A stretch of 64,000 nucleotides of DNA from an uncultured Bacteroidales bacterium (GTDB lineage Bacteria; Bacteroidota; Bacteroidia; Bacteroidales; UBA932), in contig CALUQB010000008.1 in the NCBI GenBank assembly GCA_944322815.1, positions 17,935-81,934 on the forward strand. Reading direction: 5' to 3'. The translations under genes and the position numbers were made by a program. Below the pieces are notes generated by a model that did not search any database, was not told where the DNA came from, and worked only from the letters and a program-made list of their open reading frames with translations. The first letter of the stretch is position 1; the number at the start of each line of letters is the position of its first letter. This document shows, piece by piece, positions 35,105 through 44,611 of the stretch.

Positions 35105-36307
35105 TTATTTTACAGGCGCTTCGCCTTTTTCGATATGCCCTTTTCTGATCAGTGCTTCGAGGAAATAGTAGTCGGCGTAGTTCAGAGGTACGTCGATGTT
35201 GCTGCCATGTGGAATGCTTCCTACGGAATGCATCAGGATAAAGCCTCCGTTCGTTCCCTGGGCTGCCCTGTATGCAGGAGTGGACAGGGATTCGATCATC
35301 TTGTCAGCCTTTTCCTTGTACAGGTCGGTCTTGGTGTACCAGTAAAGTTCATAAAGCGCGGACGCTATGATGGCTGCAGAAGATGCATCGCGCGGAGTAT
35401 CCGGAATGTCAGGACAGTCGAAGTCCCAGTATGGTACGAGGTCTTCCGGCATGTTAGGATTGTTGAAAAGGAAGTCTGCGACTTTCTCGGCCTGTTCAAG
35501 ATATTTCTTGTCTCCGGTGAATCTGTACATCACCGTGTAGCCGTAGATAGACCAGGCCTGTCCTCTGGCCCATGCCGATTCGTCAGCATATCCCTGAGCA
35601 GTGCATCTTCCCCTGACTTCACCGGTCTCGAGGTCATAATCCACTACATGATATGTGCTGTAGTCAGGACGATAGTGGTTTTTCATGGTCTGGTCCGCGT
35701 GGCTGATCGCTATATTCGCGTATGTGGAATCGCCGGTGAATTCCGTAGCCTTGAACAGCAGCTCCAGATTCATCATATTGTCGATGATGACAGGGCATTC
35801 CCAGCCTCTTTCAGCCTGCCAGCCCCTGTCCACGTTCCATGACTGGATGACGCCTGCTCCTGGTCTGAATCTGGTGGAGAGGGATTTCGCCGTATTTATG
35901 ATGACATCCTTGTATCCGTCGATGTTTTTCAGTCTGAGCCCGTTTCCGTAGCTGTCATAGATCATGAAACCTACATCGTGATGCCATTTGAGGTACTGGA
36001 TGGTATCGAGAACTTCGGTCTGTTTCTGTGCATGTTCTGCCCAGTACTCGTCGCCTGTCAGTTCATACATGTACCATAATGTTCCTGCGAAGAATCCGCT
36101 TACCCAGTCATCGGTAGGGACAAAGTCGATTTCTCCGTTCTTGAATGTAGAAGGTATCCGTACGGTGTCACCGGCTTCGGATGCGTCTACCAGATATTTC
36201 AGCTGGACTTTTGCATTTTCTACATTTTCCTGGATGATGTCTGGCTTTGGCGCGCACTGCACGGCTATTACTGTCAGTGCCAGTGCCGAGAGAAATTTGA
36301 ATTTCAT
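35105..36307 (-). CDS. GH88 unsaturated glucuronyl hydrolase lipoprotein
   Basis: A 400-residue (alpha/alpha)6-barrel enzyme that removes the 4,5-unsaturated glucuronic acid from disaccharides released by PL8/PL29 lyases. The two catalytic aspartates are recognisable: D111 in LKWHHDVGFMIYDSYGNG and D176 in ECPVIIDNMMNLELL, matching the Asp pair of the Bacillus UGL enzyme. An early Cys in VIAVQC (residue 18) looks like a lipobox, so it is membrane-anchored, most probably facing the periplasm. It is the first gene of the five-gene minus-strand operon, and a candidate promoter lies 70-100 bp upstream in the divergent region. Confidence 0.94.
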   Translation of the reverse strand: MKFKFLSALALTVIAVQCAPKPDIIQENVENAKVQLKYLVDASEAGDTVRIPSTFKNGEIDFVPTDDWVSGFFAGTLWYMYELTGDEYWAEHAQKQTEVLDTIQYLKWHHDVGFMIYDSYGNGLRLKNIDGYKDVIINTAKSLSTRFRPGAGVIQSWNVDRGWQAERGWECPVIIDNMMNLELLFKATEFTGDSTYANIAISHADQTMKNHYRPDYSTYHVVDYDLETGEVRGRCTAQGYADESAWARGQAWSIYGYTVMYRFTGDKKYLEQAEKVADFLFNNPNMPEDLVPYWDFDCPDIPDTPRDASSAAIIASALYELYWYTKTDLYKEKADKMIESLSTPAYRAAQGTNGGFILMHSVGSIPHGSNIDVPLNYADYYFLEALIRKGHIEKGEAPVK

Positions 36308-36374
36308 TTCAGTTATAGTTTGAGTTATTAGTTATGCGGGTCATTGTCATCAGTACACACGTACAATGATTTTG

Positions 36375-36405
36375 CGAAAATAGTCAAAAATCTCATCGAA
36401 TCAAA
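36375..36405 (-). promoter_or_regulatory. Promoter of the minus-strand glycosaminoglycan operon
   Basis: On the minus strand TTTG (36402-36405), a 19-base spacer and TATTTTCG (36375-36382), which deviates from TAnnTTTG at one position. It lies about 70 bp before the GH88 start and back-to-back with the plus-strand promoter at 36441-36472. Confidence 0.55.
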
Positions 36406-36440
36406 ATATTATTTCGGCCTTTATAATTATTTCCAAAAAC

Positions 36441-36472
36441 TTTGGAACGTTTGAAAATTAATGGTATATTTG
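36441..36472 (+). promoter_or_regulatory. Promoter of the PL8-susC-susD operon
   Basis: TTTG (36441-36444), a 20-base spacer and TATATTTG (36465-36472) match the Bacteroidetes consensus perfectly, 27 bases before the ATG at 36499. No obvious long dyad for a regulator is seen between the two divergent promoters. Confidence 0.75.
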
Positions 36473-36498
36473 CCGAATACATTATAACTAATAACCGG

Positions 36499-39400
36499 AT
36501 GAAGCGATTTTTCGTAGTGATTTTCTGCGCTCTTTTCTGTATCATCGAGGGCCGCGCGGCCATCAATTCCCAATATAATTTTGAAAAGGGTGTACCAGGT
36601 TTTGTGCGTGTCATAGGAAACGGTGAAGTCGTGTCGTCGACAGACAAGTTCAAGGACGGCCGTTCTTCTCTCAAATTTTCATGGAAAGGCCAGGCTGCAC
36701 TGGCTTTCAACAACTGTACGGACATCGAGGCTTCCATGAAGGTGAACAGGGCCGGACTGATGATCTGGATTTACAATACTGTTCCGATGGATGCCCCTCT
36801 TACCTTTACTTTCCTGAACTGGAATGATGAGGAGATCTGCCATTTCGATTTCAACATGAACTTCAAGGGATGGCGTACCGCATGGATAAAGTATGAAGAC
36901 ATGCTGTCCCCTTATGGCCATTACGGAGACAAGAAGTTGAAGGAACGTGCCACGAATGTGGCCAGAATGACCGTCACTCCTCCGGCTACTGTTCCGGAAG
37001 GTGTCATTTATATAGACAGGGTCACTTTTTCCACGAAACAGCTCCATGCCCAGATCACTCCGGACATGCAGATCCCTGACAACAACTATAATCTTCAGCG
37101 CAACATGTGGCACTGGTGCCGCCTGTGGGAGTGGGAACAGTATCCGCAGCTGGAGGTAGAACCGATTTCTTCTGATCAGGAGAAAGTGCTCGAACTGGTG
37201 GAGAGCCGTATGGACGAGGCTATAAAGGCAGGAAGGTCCAGCGACAACTACGTGAAAAATACCTTGCTCAAAAGAGCGGATGACTCCTATGGCAAATATT
37301 ATATCCAGAGGCTGCCTGACGGATCTGTCACGGGTGCACCGCTGCTGAGCGATGACGAGTTCAACAATTCTCTCGGAGAGATGCGTATCCGCTTCGTCGG
37401 ACAGATGATCGACTATTATGCCCAGGACTATTCCTATACCGGGAATACCGCGAATCTCGAAAGGGTGATTAACATTATGGATCACGCCATCGATCAGGGA
37501 TTCGCATACGGAAGCGGTCAGGGAACGAACCATCACTACGGGTATCAGATACGGGAACTTTACAGGGGCATGTGGCTTCTGCGCGATGAACTGGCGAAAG
37601 CCGGAAAGCTGGATGAGTATCAGCAGGTGCTTGAGTACTGGAGCGGTCTGCAGGAGACCAGACTGCCGTTCCAGAAAGGACGCGACGAGATACTGGACAG
37701 CTGGCACACCCTTCTGGATGCCAAGCTTATCGCGGCGATGATGACTTCCGATCCTGCTGCCAGATATGCTAAGATGGCCGCTCTTTCAAGATGGATGTCA
37801 GGTTCTTTGAGCTATTCTCCGGGTACTCTGGGCGGATTCAAGCCTGACGGGACTTCTTTCCATCACGGCGGGCATTATCCTGCATATTCCGTTGGAGCCT
37901 TTGCAGCAGTAGGGGATTTCTGCCGTTATACTCAGGGGACCGAGTTCGTGATTTCGGAAGATGCCAGGAAGACTTTCAAGCATGTCCTCATGACCATGTG
38001 CGAGTATTGCAACCTCACGGACTGGGGTGTGGGCGTCTGCGGACGTCATCCTTTCAACGGTTTCATACCGAAAGCCGATATCGAAGCTTTCGCTTCGCTG
38101 GCGCTCCTCGGCGATCTGACGGGTTCCGGTCTGGATGCGGATCCGGAACTTGGCGGGGCGTATCTGTATCTTGGAGGGGCGAATCCGGAAACTGTCGCCG
38201 CTCTCAGAAATGCGGGAGTGTCAGGGGCATCTGCTGCACCGCAGGGGTTCTTCGTGCTGAATTATGCCGCTCTCGGCATACACAGGAGGGATAACTGGAT
38301 GCTGTCGCTGAAGGCTTATAATTCCGATGTGTGGAGTGCCGAGATATATGCGGCCGACAACCGTTTCGGACGTTACCAAAGCTACGGTACCGCCCAGTTC
38401 ATCGGCTCCGGCAAGCCTGTTTCGGCGAAAGCCAGCGGATTCTCGCAGGAAGGATGGGACTGGAACAGAATGCCTGGCGCCACTACCGTCCATCTCCCGT
38501 TCGAGATGCTGGACAGCCCTCTCAAAGGTACTCTGATGGAAAGAAACGACTCCAGATTTCCTGGAGTGTCTTCTCTGGAAGGCATGAACGGAATGATGGC
38601 CTTTACATACGTGGAAAAAGACAGGGAGAATTTCTGTGCAGGCGCCACTGCGACGAAGAGCGTCTTCTGCTTCGACAACAGGATAGTGTACACCGGTTCA
38701 GGCATATCGAACACGAAGAACTACGGCTATCCTACCGAAACGACTCTGTATCAGCTCAGACTCGACAGCCGCGAAGGAATGATTCTGGATATCAATGATG
38801 ACTATTTCGGAGATTTTCCTTTCCCGTCTACGTACAGGTTCGCAGGTGAAGGGCAGGCCGTGCTCAATGACATCATGGGGAATTACTATATCCTTCCGGA
38901 TGCGAAAGGTCTGACAGTCGTGAAGCAGTCCCAGACTTCTCCTTCGGATACGAAGAAAAAGGAAGGTACGGCCGATTTCGTCACAGCCTATATCGATCAT
39001 GGCGTTTCTCCTCAGAACGCATCCTATGAATATATGATGCTTATACAGCCTTCGGCCAAGGAAGTCAAGCAGTATTCTAAGAAGCTTCCGTATACAGTCA
39101 TCCGCTGCGATGATGCCGCGCATGTAGTGAACGACCATGTTACAGGCATCACGGCATACGCCTGCTACAAGGCATATGACGGCGCGGCTTCTGCAGAAGC
39201 TTTCGCCGCCCTGCCGAAAGGCAAGGAAGCCAGGCCTTGTCTACCGGTATCTTCAATCGATGCCGAAACCATGGTGATGGAGCGTACTTCTGAAGACGGT
39301 ACTGTGGTTATGAGTATCTGTACCCCTGATCTGGGTATCACACAGAAAGCATATACGACTCCTCAGCCGAGCCAGCCTCTGCTCAGGACCGTGGTCATAG

Positions 39401-39525
39401 ACGGAAGCTGGGATATCGTCACCCCTGCTGAAAATGTCAGGATCAGCCGTGACGGCGGAAAGACTTCGGTCACAGCCACATGTCTGGACGGTCAGCCTGT
39501 GGAGTTCCATCTGAAAAAGATCTGA
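36499..39525 (+). CDS. Polysaccharide lyase family 8, second paralogue
   Basis: About 1008 residues with signal peptide MKRFFVVIFCALFCIIEGRA. It has the same domain order as the minus-strand PL8: an N-terminal jelly roll (FNMNFKGWRTAWIKYED), a helical toroid with GSGQGTNHHYGYQIRELYRG and SFHHGGHYPAYSVGAFAA (catalytic His/Tyr region), and beta domains with RRDNWMLSLKAYNSDVWSAE and NRFGRYQSYGTAQF. The start at 36499 sits behind the consensus promoter; a TTG/ATG further up at 36442 would place coding sequence over the -33/-7 boxes. It is the first gene of the susCD arm. The two PL8 enzymes are likely to have complementary preferences (for example sulfated versus non-sulfated chains), which is inference. 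Confidence 0.92.
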   Translation: MKRFFVVIFCALFCIIEGRAAINSQYNFEKGVPGFVRVIGNGEVVSSTDKFKDGRSSLKFSWKGQAALAFNNCTDIEASMKVNRAGLMIWIYNTVPMDAPLTFTFLNWNDEEICHFDFNMNFKGWRTAWIKYEDMLSPYGHYGDKKLKERATNVARMTVTPPATVPEGVIYIDRVTFSTKQLHAQITPDMQIPDNNYNLQRNMWHWCRLWEWEQYPQLEVEPISSDQEKVLELVESRMDEAIKAGRSSDNYVKNTLLKRADDSYGKYYIQRLPDGSVTGAPLLSDDEFNNSLGEMRIRFVGQMIDYYAQDYSYTGNTANLERVINIMDHAIDQGFAYGSGQGTNHHYGYQIRELYRGMWLLRDELAKAGKLDEYQQVLEYWSGLQETRLPFQKGRDEILDSWHTLLDAKLIAAMMTSDPAARYAKMAALSRWMSGSLSYSPGTLGGFKPDGTSFHHGGHYPAYSVGAFAAVGDFCRYTQGTEFVISEDARKTFKHVLMTMCEYCNLTDWGVGVCGRHPFNGFIPKADIEAFASLALLGDLTGSGLDADPELGGAYLYLGGANPETVAALRNAGVSGASAAPQGFFVLNYAALGIHRRDNWMLSLKAYNSDVWSAEIYAADNRFGRYQSYGTAQFIGSGKPVSAKASGFSQEGWDWNRMPGATTVHLPFEMLDSPLKGTLMERNDSRFPGVSSLEGMNGMMAFTYVEKDRENFCAGATATKSVFCFDNRIVYTGSGISNTKNYGYPTETTLYQLRLDSREGMILDINDDYFGDFPFPSTYRFAGEGQAVLNDIMGNYYILPDAKGLTVVKQSQTSPSDTKKKEGTADFVTAYIDHGVSPQNASYEYMMLIQPSAKEVKQYSKKLPYTVIRCDDAAHVVNDHVTGITAYACYKAYDGAASAEAFAALPKGKEARPCLPVSSIDAETMVMERTSEDGTVVMSICTPDLGITQKAYTTPQPSQPLLRTVVIDGSWDIVTPAENVRISRDGGKTSVTATCLDGQPVEFHLKKI

Positions 39526-39576
39526 AACCGGAAAACACCAACTATTAACTAATAACTATCATTAATCCTTAAACTG

Positions 39577-42500
39577 ATGTATAAACTAACTGTACTAATG
39601 ACATCGCTGGCTATTTCGCTCGCAAGTGTGTGGAATATGTCAGCCCAGAATACTGAGGTCAAAGGTCGTGTTACCGATACAGCAGGCGAGCCGCTCGTGG
39701 CTGTGACCGTATATGAATCGGGCAACACTTCAAACGGAACGGTGACGGACATTGATGGTAACTACACCATTTCCGTACCTCCTACCGCGACCCTGATATT
39801 CTCCTGCCTGGGCTTCGAGGAAGTTCAGGAAGTGGTTGCCAAGCGCAATACCATCAACGTAACATTGGCTGAAGAACAGCTTTCCATCGATGCGGCCGAA
39901 GTGGTAAGTATCGGTTACGGTACCGTTTCGAGACGAGACCTGACAGGATCCGTCAGCAAGGTGGATATGGGCGAAATCATGAAGGCTCCGGTGACTACAT
40001 TCGACCAGGCTCTGACAGGTCGTGTAGCCGGTGTGGTAGTTTCCACGTCCGACGGTGCCCTCGGTACAGAGGCGAATATCACCATCCGTGGTAACAACTC
40101 CCTCACCCAGAGTTCCGCACCTCTCTACATCATCGACGGTTTCCCTTCAGAGAGTTCCATGGCTACATCCCTGAACTCTGCCGATATCGAGTCCATCGAC
40201 ATTCTGAAGGATGCCTCCGCTACGGCTATCTATGGAGCCCGCGGTGCGAACGGTGTCATCGTGATCACTACCAAGCAGGGTGTGGAAGGCAAGCCGAAGA
40301 TCAATTTCTCGGCTTCGTGGACCGGAAACAAGATAGCCAACAAGGTGGATCTGATGGACGGCTATGAATTCGTGGAGTTCCAGACAGACAGGTATGCAGT
40401 TTACGGTGGTACGAACCCTTATCTCGACGGATATACTCTCGAGGATTACCGGACAGCTGACTGGGTGGACTGGCAGGATGACGTATATCGTCCGGCATTG
40501 ACACAGAACTACAACATTTCCCTTTCGGGAGGTAGCAAGGAGATGGGAAACAGGTACAATATCAGTTTCTCCGCCCTTGACCAGGACGGTATCATCGTGA
40601 AGTCCAACTTCCAGAGATACCAGGGAAAGATCAACTTCATCCAGAAGATAGGAAAGAAGATAGAACTGAATGTGCTGGCCAACTACTCAAGGGCTGTCAC
40701 CAACGGTGTGACCCCTACGGACGCGCAGCAGTCTTCTTCAGCATCAGGATGGCTCATCTACTCTCTCTGGGGTTACAGGCCTGTGAAGCCGCTCAAAAAC
40801 GGAAGTATCCTGGATGATTCCGATGAACTTATCGATGCGGACATCGCCAGTGCCGATGACTACCGTTTCAATCCTGCGAAGACTGTCCGCAACGAGTACA
40901 GGAAGACTATCGTCGACTATCTGAATGCAAATGCAAGTCTTTCATGGACCATCATCGATGACCTCGTGCTGAAGGTATCCGGCGGTTATACCATGAACAA
41001 GCGCCGCAGAGAGGAATTCAACGGCAGCCAGACCTATACCGGATATGCAGGTTCTCCTTCAGGAAAGGGTATAAACGGCGCCATCTACTGGACTGACCAG
41101 ACTACATGGCTGAACGAAAATACCTTGACATGGACAAAGCATATCAGGAGGAACCATCATCTGAATCTCCTCGCCGGTGTGACATTCCAGGGCCAGAACA
41201 TGGACTACAAGGGTGTCAGGGCTGAACAGCTCAGTACTGAAGCTCTCGGTCTGAACGGACTGAATACAGGTCAGTATCAGAACGTGACTCCGTACGAAAG
41301 GAACTGGACTCTCATGTCAGGTCTCTTCCGACTGAACTACAATTATAAATACAAATATTATCTGACGGCTTCGTTCCGTGCGGACGGTTCGTCGAAGTTC
41401 CCTGCAGACAACAGATGGGGTTATTTCCCTTCTGCAGGTCTCTCATGGAACTTCAACAGGGAGGAAGCCCTGAAGAACAGCAGCTGGCTGAAAAACGGTA
41501 AGCTCCGTCTCTCATGGGGTCTGACCGGTAACAACAGGACATCCACTCCGTACGACTACTATTCACAGATAACCACGCTCCCTGGTGATCCTGACTCTTT
41601 CGACTATGTATTCAACGGGCAGCATGTTGCAGGTTATTTCCCTGACAATATGGCCAACCAGAAGCTAAGATGGGAGACTACGGAACAGTGGAATGTGGGT
41701 GTCGACCTGAGCTTCTTCCAGAACGACAGGATCAAGGTCACTGCAGACTGGTATCTTAAGAACACATACGACCTGCTCCTCCAGGCTACCATGCCTGCAT
41801 CATCAGGTTATACTTCCGCCATGATGAACATCGGTTCCATGAGAAACACCGGATGGGAACTCTCTCTGGAGACTCTGAACATAAACCACAAGAATTTCCA
41901 GTGGACGACTTCGTTCAACATAGCCTTCAACAGGAACAAGGTTACAGCCCTGACACAGGACCAGTATTCACTCTTCTCCGCTGTCAGCTGGGATCAGAGG
42001 TTCAACAGCCAGTATCCTTACGTGACTCAGGTTGGCAAGCCTTCAGGTCTGATGTACGGTTACATATACGAAGGTACCTACAAGGCCGATGAGTTCAAGA
42101 ACGGCACTCTCCTGAAAGAAGGAATACCTTACAGCGCTTCTACCGGACGTGCCAACGTCGAGCCTGGCGATCCTAAATACAAGGACGTGAACGGAGACGG
42201 TGTGATAGATGACAACGACCGTACGGTCATCGGCTGCGGCCAGCCTATCCATACCGGAGGTTTCGGAAACACGTTCTATTTCTACGGCTTCGATGTGAAC
42301 ATCTTCTTCTCCTGGAGTTATGGAAACGATATCCTGAATGCGAACAGGCTTATCTTCGAAAACGGAAATATCTCCAACCTGAATCTGCTCACATCATATA
42401 AGGGACATTATGATGTGGTGAAGAATCCGACGAGCGACATACCTGCCATCGGTGCGAATGACATGTTCGTATATTCTTCAAGAGTCGTGGAAGACGGTTC

Positions 42501-42738
42501 CTTCCTGAAACTGAGAAATATTTCCATCGGATATACCCTTCCGAGAAATGTCCTCAGAAAGATGAAATTCGATACCATGAGGGTATATGTTTCAGCTGAT
42601 AACGTATGGACATGGACCAAATATACCGGTCCTGATCCGGAAGTATCTACCAGAAACTCAGTCCTCACTCCAGGTTTCGACTGGTCAGCCTATCCGAGAG
42701 CCATCGGTGTGACTGCCGGCGTTTCATTCACATTCTAA
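39577..42738 (+). CDS. SusC-like TonB-dependent outer-membrane transporter
   Basis: 1053 residues. After the signal peptide (ending NMSAQ), a carboxypeptidase-like regulatory domain (VKGRVTDTAGEPLVAVTVYE, about 28-105) is followed by the plug domain with VSIGYGTVSRRDLTGSVSKV, the SusC signature block (about 112-131), and IDILKDASATAIYGARGANGVI-type plug sequence (about 208-230). The rest is a 22-strand barrel (many alternating aromatic strands) ending in VTAGVSFTF with terminal Phe. It would import glycosaminoglycan oligosaccharides with energy from TonB-ExbBD, forming a pedal-bin complex with the SusD encoded 13 bp downstream. Confidence 0.96.
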   Translation: MYKLTVLMTSLAISLASVWNMSAQNTEVKGRVTDTAGEPLVAVTVYESGNTSNGTVTDIDGNYTISVPPTATLIFSCLGFEEVQEVVAKRNTINVTLAEEQLSIDAAEVVSIGYGTVSRRDLTGSVSKVDMGEIMKAPVTTFDQALTGRVAGVVVSTSDGALGTEANITIRGNNSLTQSSAPLYIIDGFPSESSMATSLNSADIESIDILKDASATAIYGARGANGVIVITTKQGVEGKPKINFSASWTGNKIANKVDLMDGYEFVEFQTDRYAVYGGTNPYLDGYTLEDYRTADWVDWQDDVYRPALTQNYNISLSGGSKEMGNRYNISFSALDQDGIIVKSNFQRYQGKINFIQKIGKKIELNVLANYSRAVTNGVTPTDAQQSSSASGWLIYSLWGYRPVKPLKNGSILDDSDELIDADIASADDYRFNPAKTVRNEYRKTIVDYLNANASLSWTIIDDLVLKVSGGYTMNKRRREEFNGSQTYTGYAGSPSGKGINGAIYWTDQTTWLNENTLTWTKHIRRNHHLNLLAGVTFQGQNMDYKGVRAEQLSTEALGLNGLNTGQYQNVTPYERNWTLMSGLFRLNYNYKYKYYLTASFRADGSSKFPADNRWGYFPSAGLSWNFNREEALKNSSWLKNGKLRLSWGLTGNNRTSTPYDYYSQITTLPGDPDSFDYVFNGQHVAGYFPDNMANQKLRWETTEQWNVGVDLSFFQNDRIKVTADWYLKNTYDLLLQATMPASSGYTSAMMNIGSMRNTGWELSLETLNINHKNFQWTTSFNIAFNRNKVTALTQDQYSLFSAVSWDQRFNSQYPYVTQVGKPSGLMYGYIYEGTYKADEFKNGTLLKEGIPYSASTGRANVEPGDPKYKDVNGDGVIDDNDRTVIGCGQPIHTGGFGNTFYFYGFDVNIFFSWSYGNDILNANRLIFENGNISNLNLLTSYKGHYDVVKNPTSDIPAIGANDMFVYSSRVVEDGSFLKLRNISIGYTLPRNVLRKMKFDTMRVYVSADNVWTWTKYTGPDPEVSTRNSVLTPGFDWSAYPRAIGVTAGVSFTF

Positions 42739-42751
42739 ATTGTATAACACT

Positions 42752-44593
42752 ATGAGAAATAAGATAAATCATATTGTATTGGGATCCGCACTTTCTCTGC
42801 TCATATCTTCCTGCAGTTTTCTGGAACTGGAGCCGAATGTGATAGAGGCAAGCACATTCTACAACAGTGAGGAGGAAGTCATCAGAGGACTGGCCGGAGT
42901 CTACGGTGCACTGGGCAGCGAGGCTGTCTACGGGAACTATTATTCCCTCATGCTTTCAAATATCGATGATCTGAGCTATGCGAACAGAACATCCACGAAC
43001 AACTTCTCTCAGCTTTATGCCCATGATGCAAGTTCGACTGAAATCTATCAGGCGTGGACAAAACTCTATGCCGGTATCGGAAATGCGAACTCTTTCATGG
43101 AAGCTGTAGAAAACTCGGAATATGACCCTGAACATAAATATTACAACGAAGCCAGGTTCATGAGAGCCTACTATCATTTCATTCTGGCACAGGCGTGGGG
43201 AGATGTTCCCAAAAAGGATCATTCTACCAAGACTCCGGAAGAAGTGATGAGTGCGGCTACTCCTCAGTATGAACTCCTCAAATGGGTCGCATCAGAGATG
43301 GAGGCTTGTCTTCCTCTTGCTGCCGAGACTCTGGAAAACGCTCCTTCACGTGTAGTGAAAGTGACCATGCAGGGTATTCTGGCCAGAGTTTATCTCTTTA
43401 TGGCCGGGGCTTCGATAGAAGGTAACGAGGCTTTCAAGTCCGAATATTACGGAAAGGCACGTGATTTCGCGTGGGAAGTGATCAAGAGCGCAAGAGGTCT
43501 CGAAGGCGCTGCCTCACTGAATATCCAGCTGAATCCAAGCTACTCTCAGGTCTTCATAAACATGATAAAGGATACTTATGACAAGACTTACAACGAGTCT
43601 CTCTGGGAGGTGGACTTCCTGGGTGACCGTTCCAGCTCCGCTGCCTGGACGAACGGCCGTATCGGTGATCTCATCGGTCTCCAGAGCAACGGTTCGGACG
43701 GATTCTCCGAGTGGGCTTGCAACTATTCCTATGCATATTATAACGGCTCTCTCAAACTCTTCAATCTGTACTATGAGAAAGACAGGACTGACGAGGATAT
43801 CGCTCTCATGTCTACCATCGCCACGGATATAGCGGCATCAGGCAAGGTCGGAGTGGATCTTACGGATGAGACCGTTGCGGCGAAGTATCACTGGGATCAG
43901 AGGCAGGCATGGAACATGTGTCCTTACAATTATAACGGAAATACTCATGTGCCTCCATATCCAGTACCTGAATATGATGACGGTACTCATCCTGATCAGG
44001 CTGTGAGAAGCTATGACAAGACTCCGTACATAGGGTTCCAGAAAAAAAGTTCGGCAATAGATCCTGCAACTGCAAGAGGGATAAGGAATTGCGGGAAATG
44101 GCGCAGGGAGACTATTTACGAAGCCCAGATGTCAGCAAAGGACCTGTACACCTGCATAAACTATCCGTTGCTCCGCTATTCCGACGTGCTTCTGATGTTT
44201 GCCGAAGCCGACAACGAGTTCAAGGGATCTCCTTCACAGGAAGCTTATGACTGCGTGAAGGAAGTCCGCGACAGGGCAGGTATCGAAACTCCGGAATTCA
44301 GCAATTATTCAGATTATACATCATTCCAGACTTTCGTCAGGAATGAGCGTGGAAGGGAACTCTGCTTCGAATCTCTCAGAAAGTATGACCTGATCCGCTG
44401 GGGTATCTTCGTGGACTCCATGAAAGGCTATCTGACTGATACAGGCAGCCAGGACTGGCCTACAGGTAATGCCACAGCTACCCAGGCTGCGCAGATCATC
44501 GGTCAGAATGTGTCTGAAAGGCATGTGCTTCTGCCAATACCTTCCATAGAGCTGGGAGTGAATACGAGTCTGACTCAGAACAAACTTTGGTAA
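42752..44593 (+). CDS. SusD-like (RagB/SusD) surface glycan-binding lipoprotein
   Basis: 613 residues. Lipobox LLISSC with Cys near residue 21, followed by FLELEPN, the usual start of SusD proteins. TPR-like helices run through the first half (RFMRAYYHFILAQAWGDVP is the conserved helix, about 130-148), and NERGRELCFESLRKYDLIRWG (about 530-550) is the C-terminal family motif. It caps the SusC barrel and delivers glycan to it at the outer face of the outer membrane. The start is the ATG at 42752; a TTG 12 bases earlier is less likely. It belongs to the PL8-susC-susD-DUF5017 operon. Confidence 0.95.
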   Translation: MRNKINHIVLGSALSLLISSCSFLELEPNVIEASTFYNSEEEVIRGLAGVYGALGSEAVYGNYYSLMLSNIDDLSYANRTSTNNFSQLYAHDASSTEIYQAWTKLYAGIGNANSFMEAVENSEYDPEHKYYNEARFMRAYYHFILAQAWGDVPKKDHSTKTPEEVMSAATPQYELLKWVASEMEACLPLAAETLENAPSRVVKVTMQGILARVYLFMAGASIEGNEAFKSEYYGKARDFAWEVIKSARGLEGAASLNIQLNPSYSQVFINMIKDTYDKTYNESLWEVDFLGDRSSSAAWTNGRIGDLIGLQSNGSDGFSEWACNYSYAYYNGSLKLFNLYYEKDRTDEDIALMSTIATDIAASGKVGVDLTDETVAAKYHWDQRQAWNMCPYNYNGNTHVPPYPVPEYDDGTHPDQAVRSYDKTPYIGFQKKSSAIDPATARGIRNCGKWRRETIYEAQMSAKDLYTCINYPLLRYSDVLLMFAEADNEFKGSPSQEAYDCVKEVRDRAGIETPEFSNYSDYTSFQTFVRNERGRELCFESLRKYDLIRWGIFVDSMKGYLTDTGSQDWPTGNATATQAAQIIGQNVSERHVLLPIPSIELGVNTSLTQNKLW

Positions 44594-44611
44594 TAAAACG
44601 ATATTACACTC